A stretch of DNA of 64,000 bases from Nocardioides panaciterrulae (GCF_013409645.1 NZ_JACCBG010000001.1:2602001-2666000); one strand, 5' to 3'; numbered from the stretch's first letter, positions 34,620-43,599 are shown. A program made the numbers and translations. Notes: generated by a model not told the origin, from the sequence alone.

Positions 34620-35285
34620 ATGCCCGCACTCATCCCCGACCGGCGCTCGCCGGTCCGGCCCGCTCGCACCGTCGGCCCGCTCCCGCGGGCGCTGCTGGCG
34701 CTGGTCCTCCTCGTGCCGGCCCTGCTCGTCCTGGTGCCCACCCCCGGCCTGGCCGCCCCGGTAGACCCGGCAGACCCGGCAGACCCGGTCGGCCAGTGGC
34801 CGCTTCGTCCGCGCCCCCAGGTGGTCGCGGGGTTCGACCCACCCGGTTCACCCTGGGGCGCCGGTCACCGGGGCGTGGACCTGCTCGGCCGGCCGGGGCA
34901 GTCCGTGCACAGCGCGCTGGCGGGCGTGGTGACCTTCGCCGGCGTGATCGCCGGGCGCGGCGTGGTCGTGGTCGACCACGGCGAGACCCGGACCACCTAC
35001 GAGCCGGTGCGCGCGGCGGTGACGGTGGGGACGCCGCTGGCGGCCGGGGACCGCCTGGGGATCCTGGAGGGGGCGGGTTCCCACTGCCTGCCCCGCACCT
35101 GCCTGCACTGGGGATGGTTGCGCGGCCCGGCGTACCTCGATCCGCTGCGCCTGGTGGGCGCCGGGCCGGTGCGGCTGCTGCCGCTGTGGCGGGCCGCGCC
35201 GTCCGGCTTCGTCGCGGTTCCGGGGCCGCTGGCGCCGGCGAGTCCGTACGCCGGCTGGCTTCCCCTGGGCCGGCTGTTCCGCTGA
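34620..35285 (+). CDS. Secreted M23-family metallopeptidase (LytM-like)
   Basis: The protein has 221 residues. A signal peptide (hydrophobic [16 protein letters not shown] ending near GLAAPV) is followed by the M23 domain. Zinc ligands lie in HRGVDLLG (HxxxD) and in the CLHWG segment (the HxH is reduced to LHWG, with another His at SHCLPRTC). The active site region [15 protein letters not shown] is conserved. Such enzymes cut peptidoglycan peptides or only bind them. The changed HxH motif leaves activity uncertain. No ribosome site or clear promoter is visible before the ATG. Confidence 0.82.
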   Translation: MPALIPDRRSPVRPARTVGPLPRALLALVLLVPALLVLVPTPGLAAPVDPADPADPVGQWPLRPRPQVVAGFDPPGSPWGAGHRGVDLLGRPGQSVHSALAGVVTFAGVIAGRGVVVVDHGETRTTYEPVRAAVTVGTPLAAGDRLGILEGAGSHCLPRTCLHWGWLRGPAYLDPLRLVGAGPVRLLPLWRAAPSGFVAVPGPLAPASPYAGWLPLGRLFR

Positions 35286-35288
35286 GCC

Positions 35289-35456
35289 TCTCCAGGTCTC
35301 GACACGCCGGTCGCGACCTCGTGCCTCGGTCGCGCGGCTCGCTCGACCACCATCAGCGGATCCGCTGGCGCGTCTCCAGGTCTCGACACGCCGGTCGCGA
35401 CCTCGTGCCTCGGTCGCGCGGCTCGCTCGACCACCATCAGCGGATCCGCTGGCGCG
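35289..35456. repeat. Two identical 84-bp tandem units containing the 54-bp repeat (copies B, C)
   Basis: Units 35289-35372 and 35373-35456 are identical. Each holds the 54-bp element (35295-35348 and 35379-35432) and then the 14-bp palindrome CAGCGGATCCGCTG. They fill the gap between the convergent M23 and xerC genes. Exact identity implies a recent duplication or ongoing homogenisation. Confidence 0.88.
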
Positions 35457-35462
35457 TCTCCG

Positions 35463-36437
35463 CTAGGCGCGGGGGTGCGCCTGCTGGTAGGCCCGGCGCA
35501 GCCGGTCGGTGGTGACGTGGGTGTAGAGCTGGGTGGTGGCCAGGGAGGCGTGGCCGAGCAGCTCCTGGACCGAACGCAGGTCCGCACCGCCCTCCAGCAG
35601 GTGCGTGGCGGCGCTGTGCCGCAGCCCGTGCGGGCCGATGTCGGGGGCGCCGGGGACGTCGGCGATGCGGCGGTGCACCAGCGTCCGTACGGCCCGTGGG
35701 TCGATCCGTCGTCCGCGCGCGCCCAGGAACAGCGCCGGGCCCGAGCCGTCGACCAGGAGGTGCGGCCGGCCGTGCCGGAGCCAGAAGTCCAGGGCGCGCG
35801 CGGCCGGCCGGCCGAACGGCACCGAGCGCTCCTTGCGCCCCTTGCCGAGCACCCGGACGACGAACCGGTCGCGGTCCACGTCGTCGACGTCGAGCCCCAC
35901 CAGCTCGCCGACCCGGATGCCGGTGGCGTAGAGCAGCTCCAGCATGGCCACGTCGCGCAGCCCGACCGGGCTGCCGTCGTCGGCCCGCTCCGCCGCGGTC
36001 CGGATCAGCTCCTCGGCCTCGTCGACGCGCAGCACGGCGGGGAGGGTGCGGTGCGCCTTGGGAGAGCCGAGGCTGGTCCCCGGGTCCGCCGGCGCGCGGC
36101 CGGTGCGGGCCAGCCAGGCGGTGAAGACCCGGGCCGCGGTGGCCCGCCGGGCCAGGGTGGTCCGGGACCGGCCGAGGGTCTGCTGCTTGGCCAGCCAGCT
36201 GCGCAGGGTGCGCAGGTCCAGCTCGGCGGCGTCGGTGCAGCCGAGCCGGGCGGCGTGCTCGAGCAGCCCGGCGACGTCGGTGACGTAGGCCCGCACGCTG
36301 TGCGGGCTGAGGTCGCGCTCGGCCGCCAGGTGGCGCTCGTAGGCTCCCAGCACCCGGGCCATCGGCTCGGGCAGCGCGTCGGGCTGCACGACGGGGTCCT
36401 CCCCCGTCACGTCGGCCCCTCCAGCCTCCTGCGTCAC
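35463..36437 (-). CDS. xerC: Tyrosine recombinase XerC
   Basis: Resolves chromosome dimers at dif together with XerD. The protein has 324 residues. An N-terminal SAM-like core-binding domain (about 25-125) is followed by the catalytic domain. Catalytic residues are visible: Arg in TGIRVGEL, Lys in GKGRKERSVP, HxxR in HGLRHSAATHLL, His in LGHASL and the nucleophile Tyr in TTQLYTHVT. Position next to dprA, comM-like and yraN is the usual actinobacterial XerC context, which argues against a phage integrase. The GTG start follows a leaderless -10 box. About 25 residues precede the usual start. Confidence 0.93.
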   Translation of the reverse strand: MTQEAGGADVTGEDPVVQPDALPEPMARVLGAYERHLAAERDLSPHSVRAYVTDVAGLLEHAARLGCTDAAELDLRTLRSWLAKQQTLGRSRTTLARRATAARVFTAWLARTGRAPADPGTSLGSPKAHRTLPAVLRVDEAEELIRTAAERADDGSPVGLRDVAMLELLYATGIRVGELVGLDVDDVDRDRFVVRVLGKGRKERSVPFGRPAARALDFWLRHGRPHLLVDGSGPALFLGARGRRIDPRAVRTLVHRRIADVPGAPDIGPHGLRHSAATHLLEGGADLRSVQELLGHASLATTQLYTHVTTDRLRRAYQQAHPRA

Positions 36438-36443
36438 GAAGGG

Positions 36444-36449
36444 AGTCTA
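36444..36449 (-). promoter_or_regulatory. -10 box of xerC (leaderless)
   Basis: On the minus strand TAGACT is followed by six bases and the GTG start at 36435-36437. No Shine-Dalgarno sequence lies between. Confidence 0.45.
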
Positions 36450-36467
36450 GGCCGCCGGGGCCACGGC

Positions 36468-37604
36468 TCAGGTGAGCGCGTGCGCGGCGAGCCGCCAGCC
36501 CGGGCCGGCCTGCTCGACCAGGCCCTGGCGCAGCAGTGCGTGCAGCACGGTGCTCGCCTCCACGATCCCCACGCCCGCCGCCCGGGCGATGGAGTCCACG
36601 CCGGCCGCCTGTCGCACCGGCACCGCGTCGAGCACCTGCTGCTGGCGCACGCTGATCCGGTCGCGCGGCCGGGCCCGGCCCCGCGGCGGCTCGACGAGGT
36701 GCTCGCCGGAGACGCCCAGCAGCTCGAGCACGTCGGCGGCGCCGGTGACGAGGGTGGCCGCGCCGACCCGGATCAGCTCGTGCACGCCCTCGGACGGGGC
36801 GCTGGTCACCGGCCCCGGCACGCCCATGAGCACCCGGTTCAGCCGGGTGGCCCAGTTGGCGGTGTTCAGCGCGCCGCTGCGGGCCGCGGCCTCGACCACG
36901 ACGGTGCCGGCGGTGAGCGCCGCGATCAGGCGGTTACGGGAGAGGAAGCGCAGCCGGGTCGGCGAACCCCCGGGCGGGGTCTCCGAGACCACCGCGTGCT
37001 CCTGGGCCAGGTGCTCGACCAGGTCCCGGTGTCCCTGGGGGTAGACCCGGTCCGCGCCGCAGGCGAGGACCGCCAGGCTGCGGCCGCCCGCCGCGATCGC
37101 GCCCCGGTGGGCGGCCTGGTCGATGCCGAAGGCGGCCCCGGAGACCACCACCCGGCCCGCGTGCCCGACCCGTCCGGCGAGGTCCCGCGCGGTCGCCGTG
37201 CCGTACGTCGTCGCCGAGCGCGAGCCCACCACCGCCACCGAGCCGGCGAGCTCGTCGAGCCGCATCGGGCCCTGCACCCACAGCCCCACCGGGACCCCGC
37301 CGCGCTCCTGGACGGGATCCGCCCCGGCCAGGTCCTGCAGCACCGCCGGCCACTCGTCGTCGCCCGGGACCACGAACCGCACCCCCCTGGCCGCGGCCTG
37401 CTCCAGCTCCCGCGCGGGGTCGATGCCCGCCAGTCGGGCGCTCACGTCGTTGCGCAGGTCGTCCATCTCGGACTCGGCCAGCAGCCCCTCGTAGAGGGCC
37501 TGGGCGCCGAGCTGGTCGACCAGGCACAGGTGCTTGAGCGTGCCGGGCTCGATGAGCCGCGAGAGCGCGGCCCGCGCGAGCCGCTCCGCCTCCGGCGCGC
37601 TCAT
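36468..37604 (-). CDS. dprA: DNA-processing protein DprA
   Basis: Protects incoming single-stranded DNA and loads RecA in transformable species; widely kept elsewhere. The protein has 378 residues. The Rossmann-like core has VAVVGSRSATTYG, VVSGAAFGIDQAAHRGA, LACGADRVYPQGH, SRNRLIAAL and VVVEAAARSGALNTA. A C-terminal winged-helix domain (about 315-375) ends the protein. The ATG overlaps the comM-like stop (ATGA). Confidence 0.95.
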   Translation of the reverse strand: MSAPEAERLARAALSRLIEPGTLKHLCLVDQLGAQALYEGLLAESEMDDLRNDVSARLAGIDPARELEQAAARGVRFVVPGDDEWPAVLQDLAGADPVQERGGVPVGLWVQGPMRLDELAGSVAVVGSRSATTYGTATARDLAGRVGHAGRVVVSGAAFGIDQAAHRGAIAAGGRSLAVLACGADRVYPQGHRDLVEHLAQEHAVVSETPPGGSPTRLRFLSRNRLIAALTAGTVVVEAAARSGALNTANWATRLNRVLMGVPGPVTSAPSEGVHELIRVGAATLVTGAADVLELLGVSGEHLVEPPRGRARPRDRISVRQQQVLDAVPVRQAAGVDSIARAAGVGIVEASTVLHALLRQGLVEQAGPGWRLAAHALT

Positions 37605-39190
37605 CCGACCCTCCTGGAGAGCACGTCGACCATCAGCGGGGCGCCGGTCCGCAGGGCCAGCGCCGCGTTGACCTCGGCGACGTCGGGCTGGTCCAGGCCC
37701 GCCAGGTCGGCCACCGACCAGGCCAGCCGGAGCACCCGGACGGCGCCGCGCTGGGTCAGCCGGCCCGCCCAGGTCTCGTCGTCCACCAGCGCCTGGGCCG
37801 CGGGCGTCACCGGCCAGCGGTCCCGCAGGGCCGGGGCCGAGGCCTGGCCGTTGAGCCGCCAGCTGCAGCCGGCGTACCGACGCGCCTGGCGCCGGCGGGC
37901 GGCCTCGACCCGCACCCGGATCTCGGCACTGGACTCACGACGCTCGAAGCGGTCCCTCTGGTCTCCGGGCGTGAACCCCACCACGTGCCGCAGGATGTCG
38001 ATGCGGTCGGCCACGGGGCCGGTGATCCTGGCGCGGTAGTCACGTCGCTGGGTCTCCTTGCACTGGCACTGGCTCTTCCCGACCTGCGGGGCGTACTCCC
38101 CGCAGGGGCAGGGGTTGCAGGCCAGGACCACCATGCCGCGGGCGGGCAGGGTGACCGACTCGTCCCGCCTGGCCACCGTGACCTCACCGCTCTCCAAGGG
38201 CTGGCGCAGCGCCTCGATCACGTCGGAGCGGAACAGCGGGAACTCGTCGAGGAACAGCACGCCGGCGTGGGCCCGGCTGAGCTCGCCGGGGCGGACCGCG
38301 TTCAGGCCGCCGCCCAGCAGGCTGGCCTTGCTCGCGTCGTGGTGCGGCGCGGAGTACGGCGGCCGGACCACCAGCCCGTCCCCCGGCTCCAGGGCGCCGG
38401 CCAGCGAGTGGATCGCGGTGAGCTCCAGCGACTCCTCGGGCGTGAGGTCCGGGAGGATCCCCGGGATCCGCTCGGCGATGCTGGTCTTGCCGGCCCCCTT
38501 CGGCCCGGACAGCATCAGGTGGTGGCCGCCGGCCGCGGCCACCTCGACGGCGTACCGGGTGTCCTCGAGCCCGAACAGGTCGGCCATGTCGAGCTCCTCG
38601 CGGCGCTCGGCGCCGCGCCAGCTCAGCAGCCGGCTGCCGGACATCGGCGCCACCGGCGGCGCCTCGGGGATCTCGTCGCCCCGCAGCTCGGCGACGACCT
38701 GGGCCAGCGACCGGACCCCGATCACCTCCATGCCCGGCACCATCGCGGCCTCCTGCGCGTGCGGCTCCGGGACGAAGACCCGGCCCACGCCGCGCGCCGA
38801 GGCGGCGAGCACCATCGGCAGCACGCCCGGCACCGACCGCAGGCCACCGTCGAGGGTGAGCTCGCCGATGAACACGGTGCCCGAGAGCGCGGCGGCGGGC
38901 AGGCCGCCGGCCGCCGCCAGCACCGAGACCGCGATCGCGAGGTCGAAGTGGGTGCCGCTCTTGATCAGGTCGGCCGGCGAGAGCAGCACCGTGATCCGGC
39001 GGGTCGCCGGCCAGTCCAGCCGGCTGTTGACGATGGCCATCCGGCAGCGGTCCCGCGCCTCGTTCAGCGTGACGTCGGGCCGCCCCACCAGCGTCAGGCC
39101 CACCTGGCCGGGCGATACGTCGGTCTGCACGTCCACGAGGTGGCCGATCGCGCCGTGCAGGGAGACCGTGCGTGCGGTCGCGAAGGCCAT
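37601..39190 (-). CDS. YifB/ComM-family Mg-chelatase-like AAA+ ATPase
   Basis: AAA+ helicase-like protein linked to branch migration during DNA uptake in other bacteria. The protein has 529 residues. An N-terminal Lon-like domain (GAIGHLVDVQTDVSPG to about 180) is followed by Walker A GPKGAGKTS, Walker B VLFLDEF and a zinc-finger-like segment with several cysteines (CNPCPCGEY ... CQCKETQ). The ATG at 39188-39190 overlaps the yraN stop by one base (TGATG). It lies in the yraN-comM-dprA-xerC order common in actinobacteria. Confidence 0.92.
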   Translation of the reverse strand: MAFATARTVSLHGAIGHLVDVQTDVSPGQVGLTLVGRPDVTLNEARDRCRMAIVNSRLDWPATRRITVLLSPADLIKSGTHFDLAIAVSVLAAAGGLPAAALSGTVFIGELTLDGGLRSVPGVLPMVLAASARGVGRVFVPEPHAQEAAMVPGMEVIGVRSLAQVVAELRGDEIPEAPPVAPMSGSRLLSWRGAERREELDMADLFGLEDTRYAVEVAAAGGHHLMLSGPKGAGKTSIAERIPGILPDLTPEESLELTAIHSLAGALEPGDGLVVRPPYSAPHHDASKASLLGGGLNAVRPGELSRAHAGVLFLDEFPLFRSDVIEALRQPLESGEVTVARRDESVTLPARGMVVLACNPCPCGEYAPQVGKSQCQCKETQRRDYRARITGPVADRIDILRHVVGFTPGDQRDRFERRESSAEIRVRVEAARRRQARRYAGCSWRLNGQASAPALRDRWPVTPAAQALVDDETWAGRLTQRGAVRVLRLAWSVADLAGLDQPDVAEVNAALALRTGAPLMVDVLSRRVG

Positions 39191-39564
39191 CACCCGACTC
39201 CCGCCACGTGCTCGAGGACCGAGGGGCCGCGGGCCGGCCGCAGGATCGCGACCAGGTCGACCCGGACGTCGGGTGGCGTGACGTCGTGGGCGAGCGCCCA
39301 GCGCCCCGCGAGCCGGTGGAGGCGCTCGAGCTTGGCGTCGTCGACCGCTTCGTGGGGCGTGCCGCGGTCCACGCTGCTGCGGGTCTTGACCTCGCACACG
39401 ACCAGCACGTCGCCCTCACGCAGCACCAGGTCGATCTCGCCCTCGTCGCAGCGCCAGTTGCGGTCGAGGAGCACCATCCCCTGCGCGCACAGGTGCCGCG
39501 CGGCGAGCCGTTCGCCGTACTGTCCGAGGGCCTGCCTGCTGGCCGCCGTCGCCGATCCCGTCAT
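39190..39564 (-). CDS. YraN family (UPF0102) nuclease-like protein
   Basis: The protein has 124 residues with an endonuclease-like fold. The conserved blocks are LGQYGERLAARHL, RNWRCDEGEIDLV and VCEVKTRSS, whose acidic and lysine residues (D/E-xK) match the nuclease core. The ATG at 39562-39564 is chosen because AGGAGG lies 8 nt upstream; a GTG 9 nt earlier would overlap that site. Function is unproven. It starts the yraN-comM-dprA block. Confidence 0.9.
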   Translation of the reverse strand: MTGSATAASRQALGQYGERLAARHLCAQGMVLLDRNWRCDEGEIDLVLREGDVLVVCEVKTRSSVDRGTPHEAVDDAKLERLHRLAGRWALAHDVTPPDVRVDLVAILRPARGPSVLEHVAGVG

Positions 39565-39679
39565 CCTCCACACCTCCTGGCCACCAGCGTGGCCGGGATC
39601 GTGGACGGCGGGGTGCGTGGCCGGTCGCCCGGTGGAGAACGCTGCGGGAGTCTCCCCTGTGGAGGTCTGGGGGGCCGGT

Positions 39680-39988
39680 TCAGTCCTTGGGCGGCTCGAT
39701 GTCGGCGGGGCTGAGCTCCTCGACGTTGACGTCCTTGAACGTGAGCACCTTGACGTTCTTGGCGAACCGCGCCGGGCGGTACATGTCCCAGACCCACGCG
39801 TCGCTCATCGACACCTCGAAGAACACCTCGCCCGCCTCGGTGCGGGCCTTCACGTCCACCTGGTTGCACAGGTAGAAGCGGCGGTCGGTCTCGACGACGT
39901 ACTTGAAGATCGAGACCACGTCGCGGTACTCGCGGTAGAGGGTGAGCTCCATCTCGGTCTCGTACTTCTCGAGATCCTCGGCACTCAT
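39680..39988 (-). CDS. DUF2469 family protein
   Basis: The protein has 102 residues, the usual length of this actinobacteria-restricted family. It begins MSAEDLEKYETEMELTLYRE and contains VVETDRRFYLCNQVDV and VWDMYRPARFAKNVKVLTFK, all highly conserved in the family. No function is known. The ATG has GAGGAG upstream. It is commonly found near rnhB and yraN, as here, and has its own promoter 50 nt upstream. Confidence 0.92.
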   Translation of the reverse strand: MSAEDLEKYETEMELTLYREYRDVVSIFKYVVETDRRFYLCNQVDVKARTEAGEVFFEVSMSDAWVWDMYRPARFAKNVKVLTFKDVNVEELSPADIEPPKD

Positions 39989-40047
39989 CACGCGCTCCTC
40001 GCCACCAGTCGTCAGGTCGAGTCCCGCCTCCGCTGGACTCCACTGGC

Positions 40048-40053
40048 ATCGTA
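40048..40053 (-). promoter_or_regulatory. -10 box of the DUF2469 gene
   Basis: On the minus strand TACGAT fits TANNNT about 59 nt before the DUF2469 start. It lies only 5 nt from the GTG of the divergent FAD oxidoreductase, so the two promoters overlap. Confidence 0.35.
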
Positions 40054-40058
40054 GACGC

Positions 40059-41300
40059 GTGAGCACGGATGCCGACGTCATCGTGGTGGGTGCAGGGCTG
40101 GCGGGTCTGCTGTGCGCGCGCCGGCTGGGCGAGCGCGGCCACGTCGTCCGGGTGCTGGAGGCCGGGGACGCCCCCGGGGGCCGGGTCCGGACCGACCTCG
40201 TCGACGGGTTCCGGTGCGACCGGGGGTTCCAGCTGCTGAACCCCGCCTACCCCGCGGTGCGCCGGTACGTCGACCTCCCCGGGCTCGACCTGCGCGCGTT
40301 CGGGCGGGGGGTGGAGGTGCTGACGGCGCGGGGCCGGTCCACCCTGGCCGATCCGCTGCGCCACCCGTCCCTGCTGGCCGCCACGCTGCGCAGCGGCTAC
40401 CTGCGTCCCGGCGAGCTCGCCCGGCTGGGCCGCTGGCTGGCGCCGGCTGTGGGGCCGGTCGACCGGCTGCTCGCCGGTCCCGACCGCAGGCTGGCCGACT
40501 CCCTGGACCGGGCGGCCGTCGACGGACGGCTGCGCCACGAGGTGCTCGAGCCGTTCCTCGCCGGCGTCCTGGCCGAGGCCGACGGCGCCACGTCCGCGAC
40601 CTTCGTGCGTCTGCTGCTGCGCAGCTTCCTGCGCGCCACCCCCGCGGTGCCGTCCCTCGGCATGCAGGCGCTGGCCGACCAGCTCGCCCAGCTGCCGCCG
40701 GGCACGGTGACGACCGGCGCACGGGTCACCCGCGTCGCGCGGGTGGCCGGCGGGGTCGAGGTGGACGGCGACCTCAGGCTGCGCGGCCGGGCCGTGGTCG
40801 TGGCCACGGACCCGGTCTCCGCGGCGCAGCTGACGGGGGTGGCGGCGCCGCTGCTCGGCGGCCTGCGCACCTGGTGGTTCGCGGCCGAGCAGCCTCCGGC
40901 CTGCTCCGCGCTGCTGCGGGTCGACGGCCGGGGTGCCGCCGCGGGGCCGGTGGTGAACACGGTCGTGATGAGCAACGCGGCCCCGTCGTACGCCCCACCC
41001 GGCCGCCACCTCGTCGAGGCGACCACGCTGCTGCCCTCCGACGCCGGCGAGCAGGACGTCCGCCGGCACCTGGACGAGCTGTGGGCCGTGTCGACGCAGC
41101 GCTGGCAGGTCGTGGCCCGGCACGACCTCCCGGAGGCGCTGCCGCAGGTCCGCCCGCCCCTGCAGGCGCGCCGTCCCGTCGACCTCGGCGACGGGCTGTT
41201 CGTCACCGGCGACCACCGCGACACCTCCTCCTTGCAGGGCGCGCTGGTCTCCGGCGCGCGCACGGCCACGGCCGTGCACCAGCACCTTGCCGTCGCATGA
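40059..41300 (+). CDS. FAD-dependent oxidoreductase (amine oxidase/phytoene desaturase-like)
   Basis: The protein has 413 residues. The N-terminal dinucleotide motif VIVVGAGLAGLLCARRL (residues 7-23) and the GGRVRTD block are those of the monoamine oxidase/protoporphyrinogen oxidase superfamily. The C-terminal LFVTGDHRDTSSLQGALVSG flavin-contact segment is complete. Substrate is unknown. The GTG at 40059-40061 is close to a promoter, with no ribosome site. The stop overlaps the DUF2071 start (ATGA), so the two are coupled. Confidence 0.85.
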   Translation: MSTDADVIVVGAGLAGLLCARRLGERGHVVRVLEAGDAPGGRVRTDLVDGFRCDRGFQLLNPAYPAVRRYVDLPGLDLRAFGRGVEVLTARGRSTLADPLRHPSLLAATLRSGYLRPGELARLGRWLAPAVGPVDRLLAGPDRRLADSLDRAAVDGRLRHEVLEPFLAGVLAEADGATSATFVRLLLRSFLRATPAVPSLGMQALADQLAQLPPGTVTTGARVTRVARVAGGVEVDGDLRLRGRAVVVATDPVSAAQLTGVAAPLLGGLRTWWFAAEQPPACSALLRVDGRGAAAGPVVNTVVMSNAAPSYAPPGRHLVEATTLLPSDAGEQDVRRHLDELWAVSTQRWQVVARHDLPEALPQVRPPLQARRPVDLGDGLFVTGDHRDTSSLQGALVSGARTATAVHQHLAVA

Positions 41301-42121
41301 CCGGGGCCGGAGCCGGGGACGTCCTCGACCCGCAGGGGCCACCACTGCCCACGCCGCAGGTGATGAGCCAGTGGTGGCGCGACGCCACCTTCCTGCACTG
41401 GCGGGTGCCCGCGGCCGTGGTCGCGCCGCTGCTGCCCGCTGGAGTCCGTCCCGATCTCCACGACGGCAGCGCCTGGGTGGGCCTCATCGCGTTCCGCATG
41501 GTCGACGCCGGGCTCGGCCGCGGCCGGCCGGTCCCGTGGTTGGGCACCTTCCTGGAGACCAACGTGAGGCTCTACTCGATCGACGAGCAGGGCCGCCACG
41601 GGGTCGTGTTCCGCTCCCTGGACGCCGAGCGGCTGGCCGTGGTGGTCGGCGCGAACCTCGCCGTCGGGGTGCCCTACCGCTGGGCGGCCATGGATCTGAC
41701 CCCGCGGTCCGCCGGGCCCGACCCGGCCGGGGCCCGCCTGTCCTACCGGACCCGCCGCCGCGGCTCCGGCGCCGGCGGGCGGATCGACGTCGAGGTCGGC
41801 GCGCTGGTCGCCGCCCCCTCCCCGCTCGAGCACTTCCTCACCGCCCGCTTCGGCCTGCACACCAGCGTGCTCGGGCGGACGCTGTGGGTGCCGAACACCC
41901 ACGGACCCTGGCCCCTGCACCGGGCACGGCCGACCCACCTCGAGGACACGCTCCTCGCCGCCGCCGGGCTGCCCGCCCGGCTGGCCGCCTCACGCCCCGA
42001 GTCGGTGCTGTTCTCCCCCGGCGTCCGGACCACCTTCGGCCTCCCCCAACGACTCGACCGGCGACTCCCCCAGCGACTCCCCCAACGACCCCGTCAACGT
42101 CTCCGCGTCCGTCGCCGCTGA
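41297..42121 (+). CDS. DUF2071 (YqjF-like) protein, 3' end overlapping rnhB
   Basis: The protein has 274 residues. Conserved blocks are QWWRDATFLHWRVP, WVGLIAFRMVDA and ETNVRLYSID, followed by HGVVFRSLDAERL, as in the acetoacetate-decarboxylase-like DUF2071/YqjF family. Its last 44 codons lie in the 132 nt shared tail-to-tail with rnhB. The final residues form an LPQR repeat (GLPQRLDRRLPQRLPQR) outside the family core. Function is unknown. Confidence 0.85.
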   Translation: MTGAGAGDVLDPQGPPLPTPQVMSQWWRDATFLHWRVPAAVVAPLLPAGVRPDLHDGSAWVGLIAFRMVDAGLGRGRPVPWLGTFLETNVRLYSIDEQGRHGVVFRSLDAERLAVVVGANLAVGVPYRWAAMDLTPRSAGPDPAGARLSYRTRRRGSGAGGRIDVEVGALVAAPSPLEHFLTARFGLHTSVLGRTLWVPNTHGPWPLHRARPTHLEDTLLAAAGLPARLAASRPESVLFSPGVRTTFGLPQRLDRRLPQRLPQRPRQRLRVRRR

Positions 42122-42781
42122 GGTCACCTCGAGCCCGGCGGCCCGGCGTACGTTCACGAAGCGCATCCGGTGCACCGGGGAGGGCCCGTGCTCGTGCAGC
42201 GCGGCGGTGTGGCTCTCGGTGATGTAGCCCTTGTGGGTCTTGAAGTCGTACGCCGGGAAGTCGGCATCGAGCTCGGTCATCATCCGGTCGCGGGTGACCT
42301 TCGCGAGCACCGAGGCGGCCGCGATGCAGGCCGCGACCCGGTCGCCCTTCCAGACCGCCAGCCCGGGCACCCCGAGGCCGTCGACCGGGAACCCGTCGGT
42401 GAGCACGTAGGCCGGCGGCACCTCCAGCAGGGCCACCGCCCGGCGCAGCGCCTCGATGTTGGCCACGTGCATGCCGAGCCGGTCGCACTCCTCGTGGGAG
42501 ACCACCACGACCGACCAGGCCACGGCCCGCCTGACCACCTCCCGGTAGCAGCGCTCCCGCGCCCGCTCGGTGAGCAGCTTGGAGTCGGCCAGGCCCGGGA
42601 CGACCCCCGCCCGGCCCGGCGGCAGGACGGCCGCGCCGGCCACCAGCGGGCCGGCGCAGGCGCCGCGACCGGCCTCGTCCACCCCGGCGACCGGCTCGAT
42701 GCCGTGCCTGCGCAGGGCGCGCTCGTAGCCGTAGAGCCCGGCGTCACGCCGGACCGTCGCTCCCCGGGGCAGCTCGCTCAC
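41990..42781 (-). CDS. rnhB: Ribonuclease HII, 3' end overlapping the DUF2071 gene
   Basis: Removes ribonucleotides and RNA-DNA hybrids. The protein has 263 residues. Catalytic acids are in VDEAGRGACAGP (Asp-Glu), in YVLTDGFP, and in the DFPAYDFKTHKGY region. The catalytic core ends near residue 220 (MRFVNVRRAAG). The remaining 43 residues are a GSLGESLGESPVESLGEAEG-like tail encoded by the 12-nt repeats shared with the convergent gene. GTG start at 42779-42781. It lies 8 nt after lepB, giving the rplS-lepB-rnhB order. Confidence 0.94.
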   Translation of the reverse strand: MSELPRGATVRRDAGLYGYERALRRHGIEPVAGVDEAGRGACAGPLVAGAAVLPPGRAGVVPGLADSKLLTERARERCYREVVRRAVAWSVVVVSHEECDRLGMHVANIEALRRAVALLEVPPAYVLTDGFPVDGLGVPGLAVWKGDRVAACIAAASVLAKVTRDRMMTELDADFPAYDFKTHKGYITESHTAALHEHGPSPVHRMRFVNVRRAAGLEVTSAATDAETLTGSLGESLGESPVESLGEAEGGPDAGGEQHRLGA

Positions 42782-42789
42782 GACCAGGC

Positions 42790-43593
42790 TCAGGAGGACG
42801 GGTCGTCGGGCACGCCCGCGAAGGTCGCGGGCCGGTGGAACCAGCGGAAGTGGTCACTGGGCCAGAGCAGCACGAAGACCTTGCCCACCACCAGGTCGGT
42901 CGCGACGTACTCGTCCCCCGGCACGCAGTCGGTCTCCAGGTGTGGCTTGCACATGTGGTAGCTCGAGTCCGCGGAGTGGCCGCGGTTGTCCCCCATCACG
43001 AAGATGTGCCCGGGCGGCACCGGACCGGCGGTCCAGTCGGCCTTGCAGTCGGTGACCATCGGGCCGTTGCAGGCGATCCCCTTCTCCTTGACGTAGGACG
43101 CCTCGTCGAGCGGGTGGCCGTTGACGGAGATCCGGCCCTTCTTGTCACAGCAGTGGATGACGTCACCGGCGACGCCGATGACCCGCTTCACCAGGTGTCC
43201 GCCGGTGGGGTAGAGCCCGATCTGCGCCATCAGCTCGGCGATTCCGCTCTGGGGTCCGGCCTTCTCCTCCGCGCTGAGCCAGTCGCCCGGGTCCTTGAAG
43301 ACCACGACATCGCCGCGCTCCGGCGTACCGCCGAACCAGTAGGAGACCTTCTCCACCAGGATCCGGTCGTTGTTGACCAGGCCGGGCTCCATCGACTCCG
43401 ACGGGATGTAGAAGGCCTGGATGAACAGCGCCTTGATCACGATCGCCAGAACCAGGGCGATCCCGAGCAGCAGGATCGTCTCCTGCCAGATCGGCAGGTG
43501 CTTCTTGCGGGGCTTGCCCGGGACGTGCGAAGACCGCGACCCCGTTCCGTCTTGTTCGGCGGCGGACACGGTGTCGCGGTCTTCGGAAGTCAC
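42790..43593 (-). CDS. lepB: Signal peptidase I
   Basis: Cuts signal peptides from exported proteins. The protein has 267 residues. One membrane segment (about 40-60) precedes the nucleophile in PSESMEPG (Ser67), with the catalytic lysine in VKRVIGVAGD and the GDNRGHSAD box. A cysteine-rich insert (HCCDKKGR, CNGPMVTDC, CKPHLETDC) is larger than in E. coli and could form disulphides outside. The GTG at 43591-43593 has a -10 box 6 nt upstream. It follows rplS by 35 nt. Confidence 0.95.
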   Translation of the reverse strand: MTSEDRDTVSAAEQDGTGSRSSHVPGKPRKKHLPIWQETILLLGIALVLAIVIKALFIQAFYIPSESMEPGLVNNDRILVEKVSYWFGGTPERGDVVVFKDPGDWLSAEEKAGPQSGIAELMAQIGLYPTGGHLVKRVIGVAGDVIHCCDKKGRISVNGHPLDEASYVKEKGIACNGPMVTDCKADWTAGPVPPGHIFVMGDNRGHSADSSYHMCKPHLETDCVPGDEYVATDLVVGKVFVLLWPSDHFRWFHRPATFAGVPDDPSS

Positions 43594-43599
43594 GCGCAG

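Noticed and set aside
35463..36437. Phage or island integrase
   Set aside because: The XerC context (dprA, comM-like, yraN) and full-length protein fit the housekeeping recombinase; no att site or phage genes are seen.
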